Positions 1-8,100 of a stretch of 20,139 nt of DNA are shown piece by piece. Where the stretch lies: NCBI GenBank assembly GCA_020632955.1, contig JACKEO010000036.1, forward strand, positions 1 through 20,139, given 5' to 3'. The notes below the pieces were generated by a model. It searched no databases and had not been told where the DNA came from. It worked only from the letters and a program-made list of their open reading frames with translations. A program made the position numbers and the translations under genes. Position 1 is the stretch's first letter. Every line of letters starts with the position of its first letter. This DNA is from Alphaproteobacteria bacterium. GTDB lineage: Bacteria > Myxococcota_A > UBA796 > GCA-2862545.

Positions 1-1326
1 GAAGGCCGACGCCTGACGGCGGGCGTGGGCGTAGCGCGCCGGGATGGTGGCGAGGCCCTCGACCACCTCCTCGGGGTAGCGCCACCGGCCGTCCTCGCCC
101 GGGGTCATCGCGCCCTCGGGCAGGGTGACGCCGGGGTCGTAGGGGTTCAGCGGCGCGTGCCACACCGTGTGGAAGGCCACCGAGGCCCCCTCGGCCTCCA
201 GGGCCGCGGCGAGGGCGGGCAGCGTCGACAGCGCGAGCACGTTGTCGGTCACCAGCCCGGCCACGACGTGCACCGACGCGCCCGCGCCCGGGCCCGACCA
301 GGCGGGGAGGGGACGTGCGTCGGACGTGAAGCTCCCGGCCAGCAGGCGGGGGACGCCGTCCTTGCGCCGGAGGGGCACGTGGTCCCCTCCGTCGGTGAGC
401 TGCTCCGGCGTCAGGTCCAGGCCGGCGCCGCCGAGCTCCGGGGGCAGGTCCAGCGCAGGGCACCCGTAGGCGGCGAGCTGCAGGCCCAGCTCGGTGAGGT
501 CGCGGCTCTCCTCCACCGCCACCCAGACCCCGTTCAGGTCCCCGTCGCGCGGGGTGGCCCAGGTGCCGTTGGCCACCGACGTGAGCGGGACGTTCGCGCG
601 GAGGAGGTCGAGCAGCGAGCCGTCCACGGGCTGGAGCGGCGCGTCCGACGGCAGGGGAGGGTCGGGCCAGGTGGCGAAGGCCTCGGTGAGGAAGCGCAGC
701 GTGCCGACGCGGGCCGCCTCCCAGCCGGACTGCACCGCCTGGAGCGCGGCGCGCCGTCCCACGCCGTGGGCACGCAGCAGGTCGGGATCGCCCACCAGCG
801 CGGAGAGGCGCACGAGCTCGAAGCGCGCGGCCCGCTCGCGGACCCGCTCCACCAGGGGGCCCACCTCGGTGTGGTTGTCGGCCAGCAGCACCATCCGCAC
901 GGTGACGAGCAGCCGGTTGAGGCGCGCGCCCTCCTCGAGCACCTCCAGCGCAGCGTCGAAGGCCCCGGGCCGGTCGATCCTCGCGTCGTGGGTGGCGGCC
1001 GTCCCGCCCCAGAACAGCAGGGTGAGCTGCGCGAGGCCGGCGTCGCGCAGCCGCTCCAGCTGCCCCCGTTCGGCGAGGTCCGCGCCCAGCGAGGTGAGCT
1101 TGCAGCGGAGCCCCGCGTCCTGCGCCGCGGCGAGGATCGCCTCGAGCTCGGGGTGGGCCGCGGGCTCCGGCGGGTCGATGATCAGCCAGGAGGCGCCGGC
1201 GCGGGCGAGCGCGTCCAGCTCGGGGCGGATCGCCGCGGCCGCTCGCGGGGCCCGCGCCCCCGCGCCGAGGTCGAAGCGGAAGGGACCGTCCTGTCCTTCG
1301 AACAGCCGGATCACCGGATGGGACAC
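1..1326 (-). CDS. Radical-SAM-like protein lacking the CxxxCxxC cluster motif (3' end outside window)
   Basis: The minus frame is open for 442 codons and runs off the left edge, so the C-terminus is missing. The start chosen is GTG at 1326 because GAGGAGG lies 4 bases upstream; GTG at 1314 is further from it. Residues about 16-180 read like a radical SAM barrel: a first strand (FRFDLG), then LIIDPPEPAAHPELEAI at 48-64 where radical SAM enzymes have a GGEP motif followed by HPDL, then GLRCKLTSLGA, then ATHDARIDRPGAFDAALE. The place where C-x3-C-x2-C should stand (about residues 20-30, GAGARAPRAA) has no cysteine, and GGEP is replaced by PPEP. A 4Fe-4S cluster of the usual type therefore seems impossible. 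The region from about 345 on (VHVVAGLVTDNVLALSTLP) resembles the start of a second nucleotide- or cobalamin-binding-like fold, but I do not recognise it. The fold assignment is by eye. The ankyrin gene lies 103 bases upstream on the same strand. Confidence 0.6.
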   Translation of the reverse strand, partial: MSHPVIRLFEGQDGPFRFDLGAGARAPRAAAAIRPELDALARAGASWLIIDPPEPAAHPELEAILAAAQDAGLRCKLTSLGADLAERGQLERLRDAGLAQLTLLFWGGTAATHDARIDRPGAFDAALEVLEEGARLNRLLVTVRMVLLADNHTEVGPLVERVRERAARFELVRLSALVGDPDLLRAHGVGRRAALQAVQSGWEAARVGTLRFLTEAFATWPDPPLPSDAPLQPVDGSLLDLLRANVPLTSVANGTWATPRDGDLNGVWVAVEESRDLTELGLQLAAYGCPALDLPPELGGAGLDLTPEQLTDGGDHVPLRRKDGVPRLLAGSFTSDARPLPAWSGPGAGASVHVVAGLVTDNVLALSTLPALAAALEAEGASVAFHTVWHAPLNPYDPGVTLPEGAMTPGEDGRWRYPEEVVEGLATIPARYAHARRQASAF

Positions 1327-1429
1327 CTGGCCTCCTCTCGACGTCCGGCAGCAGCGCGGGGATGGCGGGTGGCCTCCCCGGCCGAGACGCGACGGACGGA
1401 CGCTGCGCGAGGGGGGACCACGCGGTGCC

Positions 1430-2338
1430 TCAGTCCTCGCCGCCCTCGCCGCCGAGGTCGGCCGCCCGGTGGCCGTCGTGCTCGCGCAGGAAGGCGGCGG
1501 TGGCCGCGTGCTTGTACTCGGTGGCCAGGTCCAGGGCGGTCTGGCCGGCCTTGGTGAGGGCGTCGACGTCGGCCCCGCCGTCGAGCAGGAGCTCGCACAC
1601 CGAGGTGTTGCCGAACTCGGCGGCCCAGTGGAGCGGCGTGCGGCCCTCGACGTCGGGCGTGCCCACGGGCGCTTCGTGCTCGAGGAGGATCTCGACCACG
1701 CCCTCGTGACCGTACTCGGCGGCCCAGTGGAGGGGCTGCATGCCGGTGTCCTCCTCGGTGGCGTCGACCGCCGCGCCGGCGTCGAGCAGCGCCTCGAGCG
1801 CGTCCTCGTGGCCGTACTCGGCGGCGAGGTGCAGCGCGGTCATGCCCTGCTTCACGGCGTGGCCCACCTGGGCGCCGGCCGCGAGGAGCTTCTCGACCAC
1901 GTCGTCGTGCCCGAACTCGGCGGCCCAGTGCAGGGGCGTCATGCCGTCGCGCTCCGCCGCGTCCACCTGCGCGCCGGCCTCGAGCAGGAGCTCGACACAG
2001 GACAGGTGACCGCGCGAGGCCGCGAAGTGGATCGCCTGGCTGCCGCTGCGCGCGTCGGCCGCGTCCACCTGGGCGCCCCGGGCGAGGAGCAGCTTCACCA
2101 CCTCGGGGTGGCCGTCGTGACAGGCCCACATCAGCGGCGTCTGGCCCGCGAGATCGGGCTTGCCGACCCCTGCGCCCGCATCGAGCAGGGCGGCGACGGC
2201 GTCGGTGTGACCCTTGGCGATGGCCAGGTGCAGCGGCGTGTACCCGACCTTGTTCGCCTGGTCGGGCGCCTCACCTGCGGCCAGCGCGGCGGTGATCGCC
2301 GCGGCATCTCCCTCGTCGGCGAGCTTGTGGAGGCTCAT
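1430..2338 (-). CDS. Ankyrin-repeat protein
   Basis: A 302-residue protein made almost entirely of ankyrin repeats, which act as protein-binding scaffolds. Eight or nine units of about 33 residues can be counted, seven of them full length, with the classic TPLHxAAxxGHxxVVxxLLxxGAxVDA pattern (for example TPLHWAAEFGH and ALHLAAEYGHED). There is no signal peptide, membrane segment or catalytic domain, so the protein is probably cytosolic and its partner is unknown. The start ATG at 2338 is preceded by AAGGGAG at good spacing; the frame stays open further upstream, but that stretch does not look like protein. The acidic tail ends GGEGGED. It could share a transcript with the radical-SAM-like gene downstream. 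Several units are nearly identical in DNA as well as in protein, which suggests expansion by tandem duplication. Confidence 0.93.
   Translation of the reverse strand: MSLHKLADEGDAAAITAALAAGEAPDQANKVGYTPLHLAIAKGHTDAVAALLDAGAGVGKPDLAGQTPLMWACHDGHPEVVKLLLARGAQVDAADARSGSQAIHFAASRGHLSCVELLLEAGAQVDAAERDGMTPLHWAAEFGHDDVVEKLLAAGAQVGHAVKQGMTALHLAAEYGHEDALEALLDAGAAVDATEEDTGMQPLHWAAEYGHEGVVEILLEHEAPVGTPDVEGRTPLHWAAEFGNTSVCELLLDGGADVDALTKAGQTALDLATEYKHAATAAFLREHDGHRAADLGGEGGED
1614..1940 (-). repeat. Tandem ~99-102 bp coding repeats inside the ankyrin gene
   Basis: On the plus strand the words gaactcggcggcccagtg or gtactcggcggcccagtg recur near 1614, 1713 and 1914, with a variant near 1815 (gtactcggcggcgaggtg). 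The spacing is 99-102 bases, one ankyrin unit each. The conservation at DNA level exceeds what the protein motif alone requires. Unit-number change by slippage or recombination is a plausible inference. Confidence 0.75.
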
Positions 2339-2464
2339 GGACTCCCTTCCGGCGGTGGCGTGGGGGGGGCCCCGGACTCCCGGGGCGGGGCGGGAGGCTA
2401 CCACGAGGGTAGGATCCCGTCGACACGGCGTGCAGCCCCCCTCGCCGTCGACCCGGAGCGCCCC
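2339..2464. promoter_or_regulatory. Divergent intergenic region between ankyrin and TPR-like genes
   Basis: This 126-base spacer separates two divergent starts and so must hold promoters for both directions. I see no convincing -35/-10 pair. A GC-only inverted repeat (GCCCCGG at 2369-2375, loop ACTC, CCGGGGC at 2380-2386) could form a hairpin in the leader of the ankyrin transcript. Function unknown. Confidence 0.35.
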
Positions 2465-2749
2465 ATGACCCCCGACGACGAGCTGGAGACCTGGCGCGCC
2501 CGTGTGGCCCACGCCCACGAGCAGGTGGTGGCAGGGGACTACGACAGCGCGCTCGCCACGTTCGTGATGGCGCTCCCCGCGCTCCGGGCCCGCCTCGGCG
2601 CGGCGCACCCCGAGGTGGTGGAGCTCGGGGAGGACGTCGACACGCTGCGGTCCATGCAGTGCATGGCCGATCTGGCGCGCGAGGTGGGCGGCGGTCCCGC
2701 CTTCGGCCCGGGCGGCCCGGTGCGCGGGCCGGGGAAGGGGCGGCGCTGA
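2465..2749 (+). CDS. Small TPR-like protein
   Basis: A 94-residue protein with no signal peptide. Residues about 15-60 form a helix-turn-helix pair of the tetratricopeptide type found in kinesin-light-chain-like TPRs: VVAGDYDSALATFVMALPAL followed by RLGAAHPEVVELGEDVDTL. This fits the common G-Y-x-x-A-L and G-x-x-H-P-E-V pattern. The C-terminal 20 or so residues are rich in Gly, Pro and Arg and probably disordered. The start ATG at 2465 has GGAG six bases upstream. One TPR unit alone is usually not a stable fold, so it may dimerise or bind a partner; no function can be named. It is the first of four plus-strand genes leading to mfd, though 125 bases separate it from the next. Confidence 0.7.
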   Translation: MTPDDELETWRARVAHAHEQVVAGDYDSALATFVMALPALRARLGAAHPEVVELGEDVDTLRSMQCMADLAREVGGGPAFGPGGPVRGPGKGRR

Positions 2750-2874
2750 GAGGCTGGACCCCCGCTCCCGCTGGCGCTAGAAAGAACGGCTGCCTCCGGG
2801 CGCCGCGCCGCCCCGAGGGCGGGTCGACGCCCCACGGCACCCGCCACCCACCCCCGCTGCACGAGGCCTCGCTC

Positions 2875-3786
2875 GTGGCGCTCACCGTCGGTACACACTC
2901 CGGGACCTTCCACGCGGACGACGTGCTCGCGTTCGCCCTGCTGCGCGCCTTCGTCGACGACGAGGCCACCGTGGTGCGCACGCGCGATCCCGAGGTCCTC
3001 GACACCTGCGACGTCGTGGTCGACGTGGGCGGGTCCTACGATCCCGAGGCGCGGCGCTTCGATCACCACCAGGGCACCTACCGGGGGCCGCGGTCCAGCG
3101 CCGGCATGGTGCTCGACTGGCTCGAGTCCTCGGGCACGGTCACGGCCGATCTGGCCCACCACCTCCGCCACCGCATGGTCGACTACATCGACGCGGTCGA
3201 CACCGGCCGGGAGGCGCCGCGGGTCGACGTTCCCTGCTTCGCGCGCATGGTCGAGGCCATCGGCGACGGCACCGACACGGCGCAGGATCAGCAGGATGCC
3301 TTCCTCGTCGCGGCAGGCATCGGGCGCATCCTCATCGATGGCCTGGTGGCGGGGCACGAGCGGGTGTGCGAGGCGCGGGCGGCCGTCCGGCGCGCGATGG
3401 ACGAGGCGGTGCGCGACGGGCGCTCGGTGATCTTCCTCGACCGCTACCACCCGTGGAAGCCCGTCTACTTCGAGTACGGGGGCCGCGAGCACCCCACCGA
3501 CTTCGTGCTCTTCCCCAGCGAGGACGCCACCTGGAAGGTGGTGGCCATCCCGCCCGAGCTCGGCTGCTTCGACCAGAAGCGTCCGCTGCCGGCCTCCTGG
3601 GCGGGGAAGATGCGCGAGGAGCTCGAGGCGGCCACGGGCATCCCAGGCTCGGTCTTCTGCCACAAGAACCGCTTCATCGCGGTGTTCTCCACGAAGGAGG
3701 GCGCGATCGAGGCCCTGAAGCGGGAGGGCCTCTACGCCGCCCGCCCCGCCGCGCCGGCGGGCTGTGGGTCCACGCCAGCCGCCTGA
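2875..3786 (+). CDS. MYG1/UPF0160-family DHH-type hydrolase
   Basis: A 303-residue protein matching the MYG1 family (UPF0160), members of the DHH phosphoesterase superfamily. Eukaryotic MYG1 has been described as a nuclease of the nucleus and mitochondria; bacterial members are little studied. Visible hallmarks are THSGTFHADD at residues 7-16, VDVGGSYDP from 49 with DHHQ at 63-66 (metal-binding Asp/His), the Asp-rich DYIDAVDTG at 103-111, and a C-terminal YHPWK at 191-195. Length is normal for bacterial members. The start is the GTG at 2875 with a GAGG seven bases upstream; no ATG fits before the conserved THSG. No signal peptide is present, so it should act in the cytoplasm, presumably hydrolysing a nucleic acid or nucleotide with divalent metal. 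That activity is inferred from the family. Confidence 0.92.
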   Translation: MALTVGTHSGTFHADDVLAFALLRAFVDDEATVVRTRDPEVLDTCDVVVDVGGSYDPEARRFDHHQGTYRGPRSSAGMVLDWLESSGTVTADLAHHLRHRMVDYIDAVDTGREAPRVDVPCFARMVEAIGDGTDTAQDQQDAFLVAAGIGRILIDGLVAGHERVCEARAAVRRAMDEAVRDGRSVIFLDRYHPWKPVYFEYGGREHPTDFVLFPSEDATWKVVAIPPELGCFDQKRPLPASWAGKMREELEAATGIPGSVFCHKNRFIAVFSTKEGAIEALKREGLYAARPAAPAGCGSTPAA

Positions 3787-3837
3787 TCGCCGGTCACGCA
3801 CACGCCCCCGGAGCGGCCGTGCTACCCAGGGGGGCCC

Positions 3838-5139
3838 GTGGAAGAGGGTCACGTGACGCAGCAGGTGGAGCAGGGCGTGGACGGCCGGCGCTGGGGCGTC
3901 GGCATCTACGTGGCGATCACCGCGGTGCTCTCCCTCGCGCAGGCGGGCGCGCTCGGCTGGGGAGCCCAGGGGGCGGCGCCGGAAGCCGGTCTCGAGGCGT
4001 GGCTGCCCGCGCTGGGGGTGGTCGCCGTCCTCCAGCTGCTGAAGATCCCCGGCACCCGTGCGCGTCTGCTCGACCTGGGTCGGCCCGCCGACGAGGCGCT
4101 GTCGGCCGTGGTGCCGGTGCTCAACGTCGTGCTCTTCGTGCAGCTGCTGTCCGGCACGCCGTCCGAGGAGCTCCGGGCGCGGCGCATCCGCAGCTGGTCC
4201 ACGCAGGTGGGGGCCTTCGGCGCCTACCGTCGCGCGCTGCCCTGGCTGCTCGGCTCGGCCTCGGTCGCGCTGCCCGTCACGCTCCTCGCGGGCACGCTCG
4301 GCGCGCTGGGCGCCGAGGCCTACCTGGAGCTGCTCCGCGGGAACATGGAGGGCGGAGGCCTCTCGCGCCTGGGCGACATCGGTCTCGCCCTGCTCGGGCT
4401 GGGGCTCGTGTGGACGGTGCTGCAGCTCCCCAAGCGGGCGCGCGCCACGCGTCGGTCGTGGGCGGGCACCCTGCTGATCGCGCCCGGCCTCGCGCTCACG
4501 CTGGCGGCGCGCGCAGCCCCCATGGCCGCACAGGGGGGAGGCGGCATCGTGCTCGCCCTGGTGGTGATGTCGTGGGAGCTCCTGGTCACGGGTGTCGTCG
4601 GGGGCCTGTGCGCGGCGGTGTGGGTGGTCGCGGCGCGTCGCGTGCAGGCGGGCGAGCCGCTCTCCGGGGTGCTCGGCGAGGCCTGGGGCCACGCGGCCGA
4701 CGTGGTGGTGGTGTGGGCGGGCCGCAACCAGCTCGTGCTGCTCGGCGGGCAGGTGATCGTGCCGGGCGTCTGGTTCGGCGTGAGCTACGCGCTGGCCGAT
4801 CTCGCCGCCATCGTGGAGCCCGAGCGACCCTCCTTCGCGCGGTCGGTGGAGCTGGTCCGCGGCATCCGCGGCAAGATCTTCCGGATGCTCGTGCTGTGGT
4901 TCGTGGGCACGAGCTGCATCACCCTGGGGCTGGCCTCGGTCGAGCTCGGGCCCGCGGAGCTCACGGCGATGCTGGTCGACCCCGACGTCCTCTCCACGCC
5001 GGTGGTGGTGGCGCGGCAGGTCGTCACCGTGCTCGGATCGTGGTGGTGTGCCCTGGCGATGCTCGCCGTGTACGACGAGCGACGCGCGCTGTGGGCGCTG
5101 CGCCACGGTGACGCCTCGGCACCGCCCGTCTCGGCGTAG
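3838..5139 (+). CDS. Polytopic membrane protein of unknown function
   Basis: A 433-residue inner-membrane protein with about nine or ten hydrophobic segments, roughly at residues 20-43, 55-70, 86-105, 133-158, 178-197, 207-228, 235-265, 298-328, 347-370 and 393-415. Segment 298-360, including GVWFGVSYALADLAAIVEPE and then SFARSVELVRG, follows a pattern common in multi-helix families such as the membrane domain of some glycerophosphodiesterases and YciC-like proteins, where a loop with S-x-x-L-x-x-G links two helices. That likeness is weak, and I cannot name a function. The start is GTG at 3838 after a run of G (AGGGGGG); a second in-frame GTG at 3853 also has an upstream purine run and is possible. 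Its stop lies 6 bases before the mfd start, which suggests a shared transcript and possibly coupled translation. Confidence 0.8.
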   Translation: MEEGHVTQQVEQGVDGRRWGVGIYVAITAVLSLAQAGALGWGAQGAAPEAGLEAWLPALGVVAVLQLLKIPGTRARLLDLGRPADEALSAVVPVLNVVLFVQLLSGTPSEELRARRIRSWSTQVGAFGAYRRALPWLLGSASVALPVTLLAGTLGALGAEAYLELLRGNMEGGGLSRLGDIGLALLGLGLVWTVLQLPKRARATRRSWAGTLLIAPGLALTLAARAAPMAAQGGGGIVLALVVMSWELLVTGVVGGLCAAVWVVAARRVQAGEPLSGVLGEAWGHAADVVVVWAGRNQLVLLGGQVIVPGVWFGVSYALADLAAIVEPERPSFARSVELVRGIRGKIFRMLVLWFVGTSCITLGLASVELGPAELTAMLVDPDVLSTPVVVARQVVTVLGSWWCALAMLAVYDERRALWALRHGDASAPPVSA

Positions 5140-5145
5140 CGCCCG

Positions 5146-8100
5146 GTGGCCGTGTCCCAGGGCTTCCTGCAGGATGCCGCGCGCCTTCGTGCCCAGGGCG
5201 TCGGGTGGGCGGAGCTGCCGCCGGACGCGCTCGCCTTCGTGCTCGCCCGGCTCGATCCCGCCGAACGCACCGTGGTGGTGGTCGACGAGCCCGATGCCGC
5301 GGAGCGGCTGGCGCGCGCGCTGCGCTTCTTCGCCGACGAACCGGGCCGCGTGGAGACCTTCCCCGCCGACGACGTCCGCCCCTACGACGGCTTCTCCCCG
5401 TCGCCCGACGTCGTGGCGCAGCGCACGCGCACGCTGCACCGCTGGGGACGGGGCGATCCGCTGATCGTCGTGGCGCCCGTGCGGGCGCTGCTCCAGCGGG
5501 TGCCCACCGCCGCGGTGCGCGCGGCGGGCACGCTCACCCTCGAGGTGGGCGCACGCCTCGACCGGGACGAGCTCGTCGCCGAGCTCACCACCACCGGGTA
5601 CCTCGCCGCCGCGCGCGCCGAGCATCCCGGCACCTTCGCTGTGCGCGGCGACGTGGTGGACGTCTGGTCGGCCGGCCTGCCCGCGCCTCGTCGCATCGAC
5701 TTCTTCGACGACGAGATCGAGGAGATCCGTCGCCTCGACCCCCGCACCCTGCGCGCCACGGGGCGTGCGGCGCGCGCCACCGTGCTCCCCGCCCGCGAGG
5801 AACGGGTGGACGACGAGGCGGTCGCGCGGTTCGCCGCCGAGCTCGGACGCCTCGCCGCGGCCCAGGGACGTGGCCTCACGCTCCGGCGCCGCCTGGTGGA
5901 GGAGCTGCGCGCAGGCATCCGCTTCTCGGCCGTCGAGGACCACCTCCCGGCCCTGGTGCCCACCACGGCGCCCCTGGACCTCCTCGAGGGGGGCCGTTCC
6001 GTGGTGGTGCAGCCGCGCGCGGTGCTGGCGTCCGCGCGCGACACCCTCGACACGGTGGCGCGACGCTGGCGCGAGCTCGACGGGGACGAGCGTCCCCTCG
6101 TGCCCCCCGACGAGCGCTTCCTCCCGCTGGATCACGTCGAGCGGTGGATCCGTGACGCCCACCCGGTCTTCGACCTCAGCGGTTCGGAGGCCAGTCGGCC
6201 GCTCGGCGCCGAGCCCGTGGAGGGGCTCGCCGTGCGCGGCACCGACCTCGGGCCCACGGTCTCGCGGCTGCGCAAGCTCGCCGACGCGGAGGCGCGCATC
6301 GCCCTGGTGGCGCCGTCCACGCGGCGCGCCGAGCTGCTGCACGATCTGCTGGACGGCCACGGCGTCGTGCTCGTCGGCCGTGCCGCCATCGAGGACCTGC
6401 GGCCCGGCGAGATCTCGGTGCTCGTGGGCGATCTGCCGCGCGGCTTCCTGGCGCCGCGGAGCGGGTGGGCCTTCGTGCCCACCCACGCCCTGTTCGGTGC
6501 CCAGGACGCCGCCACCCGGCGGCGGGCGCACGACCTCTTCGAGGCGGCCGTCGGCGCCGTCACCGACCTGAAGTCCGGCGACCTCGTCGTGCACCGCCTG
6601 CACGGCATCGGTCGGTACGATCGCCTCGACCGCCTCGACGTGGACGGGGCGCAGCAGGACTTCGTCCGCATCCTCTACCGCGGCGACGACGTCCTCTACG
6701 TGCCGGTCACCTCGCTCGACCAGCTGTCGGCCTACACCGCCTCGCGCCACGGGGTGGAGGTGCGCCTCGACCGCCTCGGCGGGCAGACCTGGGCCGCGCG
6801 CAAGGACAAGGTGCGCGACAGCCTGCTCTCCGCCGCGCAGGAGCTGCTCGCCGTGCAGGCGCGTCGGGAGCTCGCGGAGCGGCCGGCCCACCCGCCGCCG
6901 GGCGAGCTGTACCAGCAGCTGGTGGCACGCTTCCCGCACACCGAGACCCCCGACCAGGCCCGCGCGATCCTCGACGTGCAGGAGGACCTGTCCTCCGACG
7001 CGCCCATGGACCGGCTGCTCTGCGGCGACGTGGGCTTCGGCAAGACCGAGGTGGCGCTCCGGGCGGCGATGCGCGTCATCGAGGGCGGGCAGCAGGTGGC
7101 CGTGCTCTGCCCCACCACGGTGCTGGCCTTCCAGCACCACCTCAAGCTCACCGACCGCTTCGCCGACCTGCCGGTGCGTGTGGCGATGCTCTCGCGCTTC
7201 ACGCCGGCCGCCGAGGAGCGCCGGGTGCTCGAGGGGCTGCGAACGGGCGAGATCGATCTCGTCGTGGGCACCCACACCCTGCTCGGACGCAGCGTGCGCT
7301 TCGCGCGCCTCGGCCTCGTCGTCGTGGACGAGGAACACCGCTTCGGCGTGCGCCAGAAGGAGCGCTTCAAGAAGCTCCGGGCCAGCGTCGACCTGCTGTC
7401 GATGTCGGCCACGCCCATCCCCCGCACCCTGCAGCAGGCGGTGTCCGGCCTGCGCACCATGTCGGTGATGGCCACGCCGCCGGGCGACCGCCTCGAGGTG
7501 CGCACGAGCGTGGCCCGGATGACCCAGGCGCGCATCAGCGACGCGATCCGCCTGGAGCTGGAGCGCAAGGGCCAGGTCTTCTTCGTCCACAACCGCGTCG
7601 AGAGCATCGAGCGGGTGGCCGAGCGCCTCCGCGGGTGGGTGCCGGAGGCGCGCATCGAGGTGGCGCACGGGCAGATGCCGGCGGAGCGCATCGAGCGCCT
7701 GCTGGTGGACTTCATGGAGCATCGCTGCGACGTGCTGGTGTGCACCGCCATCGTCGAGAGCGGGGTCGACCTGCCCAACGTCAACACGATGATCATCGAC
7801 CGCGCCGACCAGTTCGGGCTCGCGCAGCTCTACCAGCTCCGCGGACGGGTGGGTCGGTCGAGCGTGCGGGGGAGCTGCCTGCTGCTCGCGCCGGAGGAGC
7901 TGGCCCGTGACGCGCGACGTCGCCTGCAGGTGCTGGTGGAGAACACGCGCCTGGGATCCGGCTTCGCCGTGGCGGCCGCCGATCTCGAGCTGCGCGGCGG
8001 CGGGAACCTGCTGGGGGAGGACCAGTCGGGGAACATCGACGCGGTCGGCTACCAGGTGTGGGTGGAGCTGCTCGAGGAGGCGGTGGACCACGCGCGGGGC

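Noticed and set aside
25..1557. A 510-codon plus-strand frame at the left end
   Set aside because: Low-complexity Arg/Gly/His-rich translation with no recognisable motif. The opposite strand gives a balanced protein with a ribosome binding site and radical-SAM-like order.
2750..2874. Possible promoter word CTAGAAAG near 2776-2785 before the MYG1 gene
   Set aside because: It resembles a -10 only loosely and no -35 hexamer is visible at the right distance, so it was not listed as a promoter.
5880..6100. Possible CRISPR or tandem repeat array in the GC-rich Mfd N-terminal region
   Set aside because: The apparent repetition is only recurrent Arg/Ala/Leu codons; no spaced identical repeats are present here or elsewhere in the window.
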